DNA of 64,000 nucleotides from Caballeronia arvi (GTDB taxonomy: Bacteria; Pseudomonadota; Gammaproteobacteria; Burkholderiales; Burkholderiaceae), in assembly GCF_001544695.2 (NCBI RefSeq), contig NZ_FCOM02000048.1, positions 1 through 64,000 of the forward strand, given 5' to 3'. Positions 42,741-52,203 of this stretch are shown here, piece after piece; within the stretch, counting starts at the first letter, position 1; every line of letters begins with the position of its first letter. Below the pieces are notes generated by a model that saw only the letters and a list, made by a program, of their open reading frames with translations, did no database searches and was not told the DNA's origin. The position numbers and the translations under genes were made by a program.

Positions 42741-43468
42741 GGCGCAGCGTCCTTGTCATCGGGCGCATGTGCCGCGAGCTTATAGCCGTGGCCCCATACG
42801 GTGAGAATACGCTTCGGATCGGCGGCGTCTTTCTCCACTTTCGCGCGCAAACGGTTGATATGCGTATTCACCGTATGCTCATAACCTTCATGCCGATAAC
42901 CCCATACCGCGTTGAGCAGATCCATGCGCGAGAACACTTTGCCGGGATGACGCGCGAAGTGATACAGCAAATCGAATTCGCGCGGTGTGAGTTCAATGCG
43001 CGCGCCATCGACCCACGCTTCGCGCGCGAGCGGATCGATCGCGATGCCCGCGACTTCGATACGCCCGGTATCGAGCCGTGAATCCTTCGCGACGGCATCG
43101 ACGCGCCGCAGCAGCGCCTTCACGCGCGCGACGAGTTCGAGCACGGAGAATGGCTTGGCGAGATAGTCGTCCGCGCCGAGTTCGAGACCGAGTATGCGAT
43201 GCACCTCACTCGAACGCGCACTCGTGATGATGATCGGCGTATAGCGTGTCATCGCCCGGGCGCGGCGGCAGATTTCGAGGCCATCGACGCCGGGCAGCAT
43301 CAGATCGAGAATCAGCGCATCCCAGCCGCCTTGTTCGAGCAGGCGCAATCCTTCGGCGCCGTCGGCGCTATGCACGACTTCATAGCGCTCGTCGCGCAGA
43401 TTGAGACTGAGCACTTCGGCGATATGAACGTCGTCTTCGACGATCAGAATGCGTTTCGGATGATCCAT
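42737..43468 (-). CDS. OmpR-family response regulator
   Basis: 243 residues. The receiver has Glu11-Asp12-Asp13 and phosphoacceptor Asp55 (LILDLMLPG), plus the KPF switch Lys. The C-terminal winged helix has LTPREFDLLYHFARHPGKVFSR and GYKLAAH. It is the first gene of the regulator-kinase operon and is divergent from msrB across about 186 bases. Candidate targets are that operon and the PmrA-like box at 40994-41010. Confidence 0.92.
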   Translation of the reverse strand: MDHPKRILIVEDDVHIAEVLSLNLRDERYEVVHSADGAEGLRLLEQGGWDALILDLMLPGVDGLEICRRARAMTRYTPIIITSARSSEVHRILGLELGADDYLAKPFSVLELVARVKALLRRVDAVAKDSRLDTGRIEVAGIAIDPLAREAWVDGARIELTPREFDLLYHFARHPGKVFSRMDLLNAVWGYRHEGYEHTVNTHINRLRAKVEKDAADPKRILTVWGHGYKLAAHAPDDKDAAP

Positions 43469-43654
43469 GAGCGAATGTCATCGACGGACGAGGAATCATG
43501 CGCGCCCCGTCCGCAAAACAAAAAACGGGCGTCTTTATCATTGTGCAGAAAAGCGCGTGGCCAAGTATCACATTTAATTTAACTTTCGGTGAGGACTCGG
43601 GGATGCGCGCGCGACTACGATGCGCTCAATCCACTCGACAACGAGGACCGCATC

Positions 43655-44170
43655 ATGCAGACACGCCGCCGTTTTCTCCTGACGGGCACCGCCGCCGCAG
43701 CCGCCGCGTTTGCTTTCGGCGGCCGCCTGCGCGCGCTGGCGGCCGGCACGCAGACGCAAGCGCCATCGAAGGAAGGCTTCGAAGTCGTCCATACCGATGA
43801 CGAATGGCGCCGCCTGCTCAATCCGGCGCAATTCGACGTGCTGCGCCGCGAAGGCACCGAGCGTCCTTATACGAGCCCGCTGAACGACGAGCATCGCGCG
43901 GGCACGTTCAGTTGCGCGGGCTGCAAGCTCGCCGTGTTCTCGTCGCAGACCAAGTTCGAAAGTCACACGGGCTGGCCGAGCTTCTGGGCGCCGCTCGATC
44001 ATGCGGTCGGCACGCGTGTCGACGGTTCGTTCGGCATAACGCGCACCGAAGTGCATTGCCGGCGCTGCGGCGGTCATCTGGGTCATGTTTTCGACGATGG
44101 TCCCAAACCCACCGGCCTGCGCTACTGCATGAACGGCATCGCGATGAATTTCACGCCGGGCGCGGCCTGA
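43655..44170 (+). CDS. msrB: Periplasmic (Tat) peptide-methionine (R)-S-oxide reductase
   Basis: 171 residues. The twin-arginine leader TRRRFLLTG is followed by an Ala-rich hydrophobic stretch ending ALAAG. The SelR domain has four Zn Cys (Cys87, Cys90, Cys135, Cys138) and catalytic Cys158 (RYCMNGIAMNF). The position often used for the resolving Cys is Ser here (VFSSQTKF), so it may need another thiol for recycling. It reduces Met-R-sulfoxide in exported proteins. It is the first gene of the msrB-dipZ-msrA operon. Confidence 0.93.
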   Translation: MQTRRRFLLTGTAAAAAAFAFGGRLRALAAGTQTQAPSKEGFEVVHTDDEWRRLLNPAQFDVLRREGTERPYTSPLNDEHRAGTFSCAGCKLAVFSSQTKFESHTGWPSFWAPLDHAVGTRVDGSFGITRTEVHCRRCGGHLGHVFDDGPKPTGLRYCMNGIAMNFTPGAA

Positions 44171-44210
44171 AGCGCGCACGCATTCCCATCAACCTCGACA
44201 CGACATCATC

Positions 44211-46022
44211 ATGTTGCTCATCGTCCTTGCCTATCTCGGCGGCGCGCTGACGATTCTCAGTCCGTGCATCCTGCCAGTGCTTCCTTTCGTGTTTGCACGC
44301 GCGGATCAGCCGTTCGTGAAGAGCGGTCTGCCATTGCTCGCGGGCATGGGCCTGACCTTCGCCGCAGTCGCGACGCTCGCCGCTGTCGGCGGCGGCTGGG
44401 TCACGCAGGCGAATCAATACGGCCGCTGGGCGGCGATCGTATTGCTCGCGGTGTTCGGCCTCACATTGTTGCTGCCGAAGTTCGCCGATCGCGTGATGCA
44501 TCCGCTCGTCAGCGCGGGAAATCGTCTCACCGCGTTCGCGCAACGCGGCGACGGCAAGCCAGGCATGGGCGGATCGTTCGTGCTCGGCATCGCGACGGGG
44601 CTTCTGTGGGCGCCGTGCGCGGGCCCGATCCTCGGCCTCGTGCTGACGGGCGCGGCGCTCAACGGCGCGAGCGTCGGCACGACGTTGTTGCTGATCGCCT
44701 ATGCGGCCGGCGCGGCGACGTCGCTTGCGATTGCGCTGCTCATCGGCGGGCGCGTCTTCACTGCGATGAAACGCTCGCTGGGCGCGGGCGAATGGGTGCG
44801 GCGCGGCATCGGTGCGGCGATGCTCGCAGGTGTCGCCGCGATCGCGCTCGGGCTCGATACCGGCGTGCTCGCCCGCGTATCGACGGTCGCGACCTCCGGC
44901 ATCGAGCAGCATCTCGTCGACAGGCTCTCGAATCGAAACGACGGCGCGATGATGATGTCCGCCAACACGCAGAAGCAAGCGCAAACCGATGCACCCGCGA
45001 TGATGCGCGCCAGCACCGAACCGCCGAAAGCCGCGACGCTTCCGGTAGAAGGCGCGTTGCCCCCGCTCGATGGCGCCGTAGTGTGGCTCAACTCGCCGCC
45101 GCTCACGAAGGAAGCATTGCGCGGCAAGGTCGTGCTCATCGACGTGTGGACGTATTCGTGCATCAACTGCCTTCGCACGTTGCCGTATCTGAAGAGTTGG
45201 GCGCAGAAGTATCGCGATCAGGGGCTCGTCGTGATCGGCGTGCATGCGCCGGAGTTCGCATTCGAGCGTAACGTCGATAACGTCAAGCAGGCGGTTCACG
45301 ATCTCGGCATCGACTATCCCGTCGCGATCGACAACAACTTTGCGATATGGCGTGCGCTGAACAATCAGTATTGGCCCGCGCACTATTTCATCGATGCACA
45401 AGGCAATATCCGTTATCACCATTTCGGTGAAGGCGATTACGCGCACTCCGAGCATGTGATTCAGGAACTGCTCGCCGAAGCGGGTCATGGGGCGGCGCCC
45501 GCCGTCGCGATGACCGCGCATGACGACAAGGCCATCGGCCAGGGCGCGATGATGCAGGCCGATAACGCGGACATGCGCTCACCGGAAACGTATATCGGTT
45601 ATCAGCGCGCGGAGCAGTTCATGTCGCCGGGCGGCGCGACGCCCGATCGCCTTCACGACTATGCCGCGCCGAAATCGCTCGACGTCAACGACTGGGGCCT
45701 TGCGGGCGCATGGAAAGTCGGCGCAGAGCACGCGACGCTCGAAGGCGCGACGGGCCGCATCGTGTATCGCTTTCATGCGCGCGATCTGCATCTCGTGCTC
45801 GGGCCGTCGCAGGATGGCAAGCCCGTGCGCTTTCGCGTGAGTGTCGATGGCGCCGCGCCAGGCGCTTCGCATGGCAGCGACGTGAACGCCGATGGAAGTG
45901 GTACCGTGACCGGGCAACGCCTCTATCAGCTCGTGCGGCAAACGGGCCCCGTCGCGGATCGCACGTTCACGATCGAGTTTCTCGATCCTGGCGTCGAAGC
46001 CTACGCATTCACGTTCGGTTGA
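44211..46022 (+). CDS. dipZ: DipZ-type membrane thiol transporter with thioredoxin domain
   Basis: 603 residues. The N-terminal CcdA/DsbD-like membrane domain (about 1-220) has Cys19 (LSPCILP) and Cys136 (WAPCAGP). A periplasmic thioredoxin domain has Cys317-Ile-Asn-Cys320, and a C-terminal beta-sandwich domain from about 470 is seen in DipZ proteins. It carries reducing power from cytosolic thioredoxin to the periplasm. Between msrB and msrA it is the likely electron donor to both. Confidence 0.9.
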   Translation: MLLIVLAYLGGALTILSPCILPVLPFVFARADQPFVKSGLPLLAGMGLTFAAVATLAAVGGGWVTQANQYGRWAAIVLLAVFGLTLLLPKFADRVMHPLVSAGNRLTAFAQRGDGKPGMGGSFVLGIATGLLWAPCAGPILGLVLTGAALNGASVGTTLLLIAYAAGAATSLAIALLIGGRVFTAMKRSLGAGEWVRRGIGAAMLAGVAAIALGLDTGVLARVSTVATSGIEQHLVDRLSNRNDGAMMMSANTQKQAQTDAPAMMRASTEPPKAATLPVEGALPPLDGAVVWLNSPPLTKEALRGKVVLIDVWTYSCINCLRTLPYLKSWAQKYRDQGLVVIGVHAPEFAFERNVDNVKQAVHDLGIDYPVAIDNNFAIWRALNNQYWPAHYFIDAQGNIRYHHFGEGDYAHSEHVIQELLAEAGHGAAPAVAMTAHDDKAIGQGAMMQADNADMRSPETYIGYQRAEQFMSPGGATPDRLHDYAAPKSLDVNDWGLAGAWKVGAEHATLEGATGRIVYRFHARDLHLVLGPSQDGKPVRFRVSVDGAAPGASHGSDVNADGSGTVTGQRLYQLVRQTGPVADRTFTIEFLDPGVEAYAFTFG

Positions 46023-46037
46023 ATCTGAGGAGCAGAC

Positions 46038-46751
46038 ATGTCGAAAATCACCAGCAGGACCTTCAAGGCCGCGAGCGTAGCCGTGCTGTTCGCGGGCGCG
46101 TTCGCACTACAGCGCGTCGCGCATTCGAGCGAGGAGGCCGTGAAGATTCCGCCGCCCGCGCGCGATGAAACCGCAGGCGCCGTGCATACGGAAACGGCCG
46201 TGTTCGCGGGCGGCTGTTTCTGGGGCGTGCAAGGCGTGTTTCAGCACGTGCGCGGCGTGAAGGAAGTGATGTCGGGCTATGCGGGCGGCGCGGCAAACAC
46301 GGCGCAATACGATCGCGTCAGCGAAGGCGACACCGGTCACGCTGAATCGGTGCGCATCAGCTATGACCCGGCGCAGGTCACCTACGGCAAGCTCTTGCAG
46401 GTCTTCCTTTCGGTTGCGCACAATCCGACGCAACTGAACTATCAGGGCCCGGACCACGGCACGCAATACCGCTCCGCCGTGTTTCCGACGAACGCTACGC
46501 AACGCGAGATCGTCAACGCTTATATCGCGCAGCTCGACAAGGCGCATGTCTATGGCGGCAAGATCGTCACGAAGGTCGAGGATTACAAGGGTTTTTATCC
46601 GGCGGAAGGCTATCACCAGAACTATCTGACCGAGCATCCGGAAAGCCCGTATATCGCGATCAACGATCTGCCCAAGGTCGCAAACCTCAAGCAGATGTTT
46701 CCGGATGCATACCGTCAGGACGCGGTGCTCGTCGCGGTCGCATCCAAATAG
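46038..46751 (+). CDS. msrA: Exported peptide-methionine (S)-S-oxide reductase
   Basis: 237 residues. An N-terminal hydrophobic segment (about 9-25) acts as signal or anchor, then the MsrA domain with Cys60 in GGCFWG, GYAGG, GHAESV and GPDHGTQYRS. It repairs Met-S-sulfoxide in the envelope. It starts 15 bases after dipZ. Its last 37 bases overlap the convergent aminotransferase gene. Confidence 0.92.
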   Translation: MSKITSRTFKAASVAVLFAGAFALQRVAHSSEEAVKIPPPARDETAGAVHTETAVFAGGCFWGVQGVFQHVRGVKEVMSGYAGGAANTAQYDRVSEGDTGHAESVRISYDPAQVTYGKLLQVFLSVAHNPTQLNYQGPDHGTQYRSAVFPTNATQREIVNAYIAQLDKAHVYGGKIVTKVEDYKGFYPAEGYHQNYLTEHPESPYIAINDLPKVANLKQMFPDAYRQDAVLVAVASK

Positions 46752-47842
46752 GCGTCGAGGATCGAAAGCACATCGGGCATGTTGCGCCTGCCGAAGCCGA
46801 GACGCACATGCGCGTCGCCATGGTCGATCAACGTCGAAGGCAGCAGCAACACGCCCGTTCGTTCGAGCAGTTCCGCGCAGAACTGCTCGGCATGGCCGTG
46901 CGTGAGCCGCACGAAGCCGATCGTGCCCGCACGCGGACGATGCCACGTGAAGCGGTCCGCGTGACATGCGAAGAATTCGTCGAGCTGCAGCAGATTGGCG
47001 CGCACGATCGACACATTGCGTTCGATGAGCGCTTCGCTGTGACGCACCGCGATGGTCGAAAGATATTCGCTCGGGGCGCTATTGCTGATGGTGAGATAGT
47101 CCTTGAACGTGCTCATCCGCTCGATCACATGCGTGCTTTTCGACGCGATCCAGCCGAGGCGCAGGCCAGCGAGCCCGTGCGTCTTCGATAACGCGCCGAG
47201 CGAGATGGCGCGCTCGTAGACATCGCACGCGGCGGGCAGACGATCGGCGGGATCGTGCTCGAGCCCGCGATACACTTCGTCGCTGAAAAGCCATAGCCCA
47301 TGCCTGCGTGCAAAGGCGACGATCGCATCGAACACGTCACGCGAAGGCAGATAGCCGGTCGGATTGTGCGGCGCGCAGATCACGAGTGCGCGCGTGGCGG
47401 GCGTGACGAGCGCTTCCAGTTCGTCAGGATCGAGCGCCCAGCCCGCATCCTCGCGCGCCTTCCAGGGCGACACCTTCACGCCCATCGCCTCCGCCACCGA
47501 ATAGTGCGACTGATAGCCGGGCATATGCACGATGACGTGATCGCCCGGCGCGAGCATCGTGTTCATGAAGGAATAGATCGCTTCCTGCGCGCCCGTGTGC
47601 ACGATGATGTCGTCCGCGTCGATGTTCGCATATAGCGACGCCAGCTCGCGCCGCAGCGCCGGCGCGCCCGGATACTCGGTATAGCCGAGCCAGGTCTCGC
47701 GCAAGCCGTCGAGCGCGTTCGGCTCGAGGGCGAGCAATTCGCCTATCGACATCGATTCGGGATCGGAGCTGCACAGCAGATGGCGCGCGGTGAATTCGTG
47801 CCGCGCGAAGTAACGTTCGAGCTTGAAGGGAGTCGGTTGCAT
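46715..47842 (-). CDS. PLP-dependent aminotransferase, fold type I (class I/II)
   Basis: 375 residues. The PLP-binding Lys is Lys220 (LSKTHGLAGLRLGW). Other family motifs are CAPHNPTGY (155-164) and SDEVYRGLE. Likely cytosolic transamination of an amino acid. Divergent from an ArgP-like regulator across 93 bases, hinting at a basic amino acid or a regulated amino-acid pool. Substrate unassigned. It overlaps msrA at the 3' end. Confidence 0.88.
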   Translation of the reverse strand: MQPTPFKLERYFARHEFTARHLLCSSDPESMSIGELLALEPNALDGLRETWLGYTEYPGAPALRRELASLYANIDADDIIVHTGAQEAIYSFMNTMLAPGDHVIVHMPGYQSHYSVAEAMGVKVSPWKAREDAGWALDPDELEALVTPATRALVICAPHNPTGYLPSRDVFDAIVAFARRHGLWLFSDEVYRGLEHDPADRLPAACDVYERAISLGALSKTHGLAGLRLGWIASKSTHVIERMSTFKDYLTISNSAPSEYLSTIAVRHSEALIERNVSIVRANLLQLDEFFACHADRFTWHRPRAGTIGFVRLTHGHAEQFCAELLERTGVLLLPSTLIDHGDAHVRLGFGRRNMPDVLSILDAYLDATATSTAS

Positions 47843-47935
47843 GGTGCGCTTGATCGGGATCGAAGAAAGCCGTAGTCTGCATGTTCTACTGACATGCAGA
47901 AAGATAATCTTTCTAATCCGAATTAAGCAACGCTA

Positions 47936-48829
47936 ATGCTCGATTATTCTCTCCTCGATGCGCTGCTAGCCGTGGTGCGCACCGGTTCCTTCGAACGCGC
48001 CGCGCGCGATCTCAACGTCACGCCCTCGGCCATATCGCAACGCGTAAAGCTGCTCGAAGAGCGCGTAGGCAGCCTGCTCGTCAAGCGCGGCCAGCCATGC
48101 GAGGCGACCGCGTCGGGCGCGCTCTTGTGCCGTCACACCGAACGCGTGCAATTGCTCGAAGCGGAACTCGGCGGACGCATGCCGGCTTTGCCAGGCACGC
48201 CGAGCGAGCGGCGCGCGAAGTTGCGCATCGCCGTCAACGACGACAGCATGAGCACCTGGTTCATCGATGCTGCCGCGGCGTTCTGCATCGAACGCGAACT
48301 GATGCTCGATCTCGTCGTGGATGATCAGGATCACACCGCGCAGCGCATTCGCGAAGGCGATGTGCAAGGCGCGATCACGACGCAGGCCGAGCCGGTTTCC
48401 GGCTGGCGCTCGATGAAGCTCGGACGCATGCGCTATCGCGCGGTATGCTCGCCCGCGTACTTCGAGCGTCATTTCGCGGACGGCCTGACACGCGACGCGC
48501 TGCGGCGCGCGCCGTGTGTGAATTTCAACGAGAAGGACGAATTGCAGAAGCGCTTCATCAAGCGCGTGTGCCGCGTGGATATCGAACCGCCCGCGCATGT
48601 CGTGCCGCACGGCGAAGGCTTCGTTCGTGCGTGCACGTCAGGGCTCGCGTGGGGCATGTGTCCGCAACGGCTCGTCGCGCGACAGCTCGAAAGCGGCGAA
48701 CTCGTGGAAGTGCTGCCCGGCTCGCGTTTCGATGTGGATCTCTACTGGCAAAGCTGGCGTCTCGCGCTCGGCTGGCTCGACGATTTCAGCGCGATGCTGA
48801 AGCATCGCGCCAGATCGTTGCTCGACTAA
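47936..48829 (+). CDS. argP: ArgP/LysG-type LysR regulator
   Basis: 297 residues. The HTH region GSFERAARDLNVTPSAISQRVKLLEERVGSLLVKR and the effector domain match the ArgP (IciA) subfamily, which usually controls a LysE-type exporter in response to Lys or Arg. Here it is divergent from an aminotransferase and no lysE is near, so the target may differ. The symbol denotes the subfamily. Confidence 0.82.
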   Translation: MLDYSLLDALLAVVRTGSFERAARDLNVTPSAISQRVKLLEERVGSLLVKRGQPCEATASGALLCRHTERVQLLEAELGGRMPALPGTPSERRAKLRIAVNDDSMSTWFIDAAAAFCIERELMLDLVVDDQDHTAQRIREGDVQGAITTQAEPVSGWRSMKLGRMRYRAVCSPAYFERHFADGLTRDALRRAPCVNFNEKDELQKRFIKRVCRVDIEPPAHVVPHGEGFVRACTSGLAWGMCPQRLVARQLESGELVEVLPGSRFDVDLYWQSWRLALGWLDDFSAMLKHRARSLLD

Positions 48830-48832
48830 GCG

Positions 48833-49210
48833 TTACGCGTCGCGCGTTTCGAATGAATCCACGCGATCGCGATAGAACGCGAGATGCTCCTTGATCTCGG
48901 CGACAGCATCGTACGGAGATTCATACGTCCACACTGCGTTGGCCGCTTTTTGTCCACCCGAAGGAATGCTGTAGTAGTTGCATTCGCCCTTGTAAGGGCA
49001 ATACGTGGTGTGTGACGTGCGCTCCAGTTGCGACATGTCCACGTCCTTGCGCGGCACATAAAGCACCTCGGGATACGAGGCTTCGCGCAGTGAAAGCGCC
49101 TCGGTCGTATCGGCAATCACATGCCCGCCCGCTTTCACGATCACGCGCAGCGGACTGCGCCCGATCGTGATCGGATGGTCGGGACCGGGAATCTTGACGG
49201 CTTTATCCAT
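48833..49210 (-). CDS. DUF427 domain-containing protein
   Basis: 125 residues from the ATG at 49210 with AGGAAG upstream. Diagnostic DUF427 features are YVPRKDVDM, THCPYKGE-like TTYCPYKGECNYYSI, and WTYESPYDAV. Cytosolic small beta-rich protein of unknown function. Its stop is convergent with the ArgP-like gene, four bases apart. Confidence 0.85.
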   Translation of the reverse strand: MDKAVKIPGPDHPITIGRSPLRVIVKAGGHVIADTTEALSLREASYPEVLYVPRKDVDMSQLERTSHTTYCPYKGECNYYSIPSGGQKAANAVWTYESPYDAVAEIKEHLAFYRDRVDSFETRDA

Positions 49211-49400
49211 GAGTGTCTTCCTGCGTTGAGCACGCAAAGCAAGTGGAAGAACCGATGGTAGCGCCGTCGCGCGAAACGCGCAGTTTACGCCCGGTCCGAA
49301 TGACCTCGATGACCATCAGCGATCTCACGCTAATCGTCCGGTTCGTTGGGCGACACACGGTGATTTCTGTGCGTGCTCCATAAAATCGGCGCATCGCGCG

Positions 49401-50294
49401 TTATGAAGCCTTGCTTTCGATCGCCTTAACGAGCACGTGCAGCATGCGGTTCGCGGGTGTCGGCACGCCGAGCGCGTCGCCACGCCGCACGATCAGCCCG
49501 TTCAGATGATCGATCTCACTCTTCTTGCCGCGCGCGAGGTCTTGCGCCGTCGACGAATACTGGTTCTGCATCGTCTCGGCGATGCGGCGCACGGCGGCAT
49601 CGACATCGCCGGGAATCGTCACGTTATCGGCCTTCGCCACGGCGAGGCATTCGTCGACGACATCGCGCATCGCGCGCGTCACGCCTTCGCCTTGCACGAG
49701 CTTTCCATACGGCAACTGCGTGATGGCGGACAACGCGTTGTACGCGCAGTTCAGCACGAGCTTCGCCCACAGCGCGCCGCGCACGTTATCGGAGATCTCG
49801 GTCGGCACGCCTGCATCGATGAGCGCGCGCGCCACGTGCTCGCTTTGCGTCGAAGGCTCGATCACGAGTTCGCCGCGCCCGTTGTGCTTCACATGGCCGG
49901 GGCCCGCCATTTCCGCCGCGACATACACGACCGCGGCCGCGGCTTCCTGCGGCAACAGTTCGCGCAGACGCTCGGCGTTTTCCACGCCGTTTTGCAGCGA
50001 GAGAACGAGTGCATCGCGTTCGAGATACGGCTCGAGGGACTGGACCGCACTATCCGTATCGGTGGATTTCACGCAGAAGAGCACCAGTTGCGCGCCCTTC
50101 ACGGCGCTCGCTTCGATGCTCGCAGCCACGCGCACGCGCTCGTCGAAATGCTGCGTATCGAGCCGCAAGCCTTCGCGCCCGATCGCCTCGACATGCTGCG
50201 GCCGTGCGATCAGCACGACCTCGTGACCCGCGCGCGCAAGCATGCCGCCGTAATAACAACCGACCGCGCCCGCACCCATGACCGCGACTTTCAT
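49401..50294 (-). CDS. panE: 2-dehydropantoate 2-reductase (ketopantoate reductase family)
   Basis: 297 residues from the ATG at 50294 with GAGGAG upstream. Rossmann motif GAGAVGCYYGG (8-18), the LSLQNGVEN loop with the catalytic-site Asn, Lys in WAKLVLNCAYN and a C-terminal helical domain. It reduces 2-dehydropantoate to pantoate with NADPH. Several paralogues of this family with other substrates are common in Burkholderiaceae, so the biosynthetic role is not certain. Confidence 0.85.
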   Translation of the reverse strand: MKVAVMGAGAVGCYYGGMLARAGHEVVLIARPQHVEAIGREGLRLDTQHFDERVRVAASIEASAVKGAQLVLFCVKSTDTDSAVQSLEPYLERDALVLSLQNGVENAERLRELLPQEAAAAVVYVAAEMAGPGHVKHNGRGELVIEPSTQSEHVARALIDAGVPTEISDNVRGALWAKLVLNCAYNALSAITQLPYGKLVQGEGVTRAMRDVVDECLAVAKADNVTIPGDVDAAVRRIAETMQNQYSSTAQDLARGKKSEIDHLNGLIVRRGDALGVPTPANRMLHVLVKAIESKAS

Positions 50295-50731
50295 GTTTCG
50301 CTTCTCCTCGTTGCGTTGATATGGCACGCAAAGGTAACACACGGGCGCTGCATCGAAACGCTGCGTGCGATGCTTCGCATAACCGATGACGCAAACGCTT
50401 GCGCAACTCGGCCCTGATCACGTCGCGTGCCGTGCCCGACGTATTTTGTGGGCGGACGCACGATAGTCAGTCGAATTAGCGGTGGACCATATTGTTAAAA
50501 CCGGCCACACAGAGATACGCTTCCTTTCAGCGGATCGACGATGCTGTCCAAACAAATGCCGGCCGCTGCGGGGGTGTGGCTCTTGCCGCATCGGTAGCTG
50601 AAAACCTGGGGACCAAAAGCACGGCGTGCCCGGAAGGGGAAACGCTTCGCGCGAGCACTCGGCCGCGCGGCGCACCGAGGCGCTGTGATCTTAGACAAAC
50701 GCTGGCTTTGCCGCCCGGAAAACGTGTGGCG
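50295..50731. other. Divergent promoter region of panE and a GntR regulator
   Basis: Intergenic. The regulator frame is open back to 50492, but that stretch has no good start signal and low-complexity composition, so I treat it as non-coding. I cannot select clear promoter hexamers. Confidence 0.4.
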
Positions 50732-51481
50732 ATGAGCCGCAAGCGTGGGCGTTATCACGAGAACAAGAAAATGAATCATGGATATGAAGCATCGCTCGTC
50801 AAGCGCGTGGTGAATCAACTCGTCGCGGGCATAGTGGGCGGCGAATACCAGGACAACGTGCTGCCGCCACAGGTCATCTTGTCGAAGAAGCATGGCGTGA
50901 GCCGCACCATCATGCGCGAGGCCCTGAGCATTCTCATCTCGCGACGCATGCTCGACGTGCGGCCCAAAACGGGCACGCGCATCAAGCCCGCACGCGAATG
51001 GCTCATCATGGACCCTGAAGTCGCGGAATGGCGCCTTCGTGCACTGCACGATCCCGATTGCATCCGCCGGCTGATCGAGTTCCGCTCGCTCGTCGATCCG
51101 CCCGCTGCCGGACTCGCCGCCACGCGCGCGAACCGCCATCAGCGCATCGCCATCAACGCGGCTTATCAGCGGCTCGTGCACGCAAGCCCGTCCGAGCCGT
51201 TGCAGTCGGCAGCCGAAGACGCCTTGCAGGCCGCCATCGTCGATGCCAGCGGCGACGAAATGCTGCGGCAGATGGGCAGCGTCGTGCGCGTCGGCATCAG
51301 GACGATGAAGGCCGCGCTGCGCACGCAGCCGCATGCCCTGCCGCGCGTGCCCGATTCGCAGCTCGGCGATTACGGCCGGGTCGTGCGCGCCATCGAAACC
51401 GCCGACGGCGACGGCGCGCGCACGGCGATGTCGCAAGTGCTGTCGCGCACCGCCTCGATCTGGATCGAAGAAATCGCCTGA
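50732..51481 (+). CDS. GntR/FadR-family transcriptional regulator
   Basis: 249 residues from the ATG at 50732; the ATG at 50771 is an alternative. A GntR winged HTH (about 15-82; LSKKHGVSRTIMREALSILISRRMLDVRPKTGTRI) is followed by an all-helical FCD ligand-binding domain (about 95-235). FadR-group regulators usually bind carboxylic or sugar acids. It is not clustered with catabolic genes; divergent panE is the nearest candidate target. Confidence 0.85.
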   Translation: MSRKRGRYHENKKMNHGYEASLVKRVVNQLVAGIVGGEYQDNVLPPQVILSKKHGVSRTIMREALSILISRRMLDVRPKTGTRIKPAREWLIMDPEVAEWRLRALHDPDCIRRLIEFRSLVDPPAAGLAATRANRHQRIAINAAYQRLVHASPSEPLQSAAEDALQAAIVDASGDEMLRQMGSVVRVGIRTMKAALRTQPHALPRVPDSQLGDYGRVVRAIETADGDGARTAMSQVLSRTASIWIEEIA

Positions 51482-51655
51482 AATCGCATTCCATCGGCGC
51501 GGCCGCGAGCCGCCGCGTCGTATCCGACCTTCGAGCCGGGAGCGTATCTTGCGCGCTCCGACGCCGCAGTTTCGCCTCGCATGCGCCGCTCACGTGACTA
51601 CAATGAGTGGAGCCGCATGCGATAAGCGCCTGGCGTTGAAAATACGGAGGCTGGA

Positions 51656-52141
51656 ATGGCAGAGCTCGAAAAGGAAAAGGTCGTCGCCGTCCTGAACAAG
51701 ATTCTCGAATCCGAACTGGCCGGGGTCGTGCGTTACACGCACTATTCGTTTCTCGTGTTCGGCTTCGGCCGCATTCCGATCGTGTCGTGGCTGCGCGCGC
51801 AGGCCGACGAATCGCTCATTCACGCGCATCAGGCCGGCGAATGGATCACGACGCTCGGTGCGTATCCGTCGCTGGAAATCGGCCCGCTGCTCGACAATCA
51901 CACGTTTGACATTGCGACGATCCTGCGCGAATCGCTACAGGCCGAGACCGTCGCGCTCGGCCTGTATCGCGACTTGCTGACAGTCGTGGAAGGCCGTTCG
52001 GTCGCGCTGGAGGAATACGCGCGGCAAATGATCGAGGTCGAGGAAATGCACGCGGGCGAAGTCGACAAGATGCTGCGCAGGCCCGGCGAAGTCGAGACCT
52101 CGCCCGAGCGCCGCACGGGTCACGGCGCCGAGCCGAAATAA
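51656..52141 (+). CDS. Bacterioferritin-like ferritin-fold protein
   Basis: 161 residues, four-helix bundle. Possible di-iron ligands lie in ESELAGVVRYTHYS (helix 1), ADESLIHAHQAGEW (helix 2), ESLQAETVAL (helix 3) and EVEEMHAGEVDKML (helix 4). Iron storage or peroxide detoxification is the family role. It lies convergent to a 1-Cys peroxiredoxin, a sensible oxidative-stress neighbourhood. Confidence 0.85.
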   Translation: MAELEKEKVVAVLNKILESELAGVVRYTHYSFLVFGFGRIPIVSWLRAQADESLIHAHQAGEWITTLGAYPSLEIGPLLDNHTFDIATILRESLQAETVALGLYRDLLTVVEGRSVALEEYARQMIEVEEMHAGEVDKMLRRPGEVETSPERRTGHGAEPK

Positions 52142-52174
52142 AAAGCGCCGGCCCGCATGGCGCGGGCCGGCGCT
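52141..52174 (-). terminator. Strong hairpin terminator between ferritin-like and peroxiredoxin genes
   Basis: 13-bp GC-rich stem (52144-52156 with 52162-52174). On the minus strand it is followed by TTTT, so it ends the peroxiredoxin transcript and probably also stops the convergent ferritin-like transcript. Confidence 0.8.
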
Positions 52175-52203
52175 GCATCGCACGAAAAAACAGCGCGTAC
52201 GCG

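Noticed and set aside
50492-50731. 80-codon N-terminal extension of the GntR regulator
   Set aside because: The GntR domain starts normally after 50732, and the extension has no signal sequence or family match.
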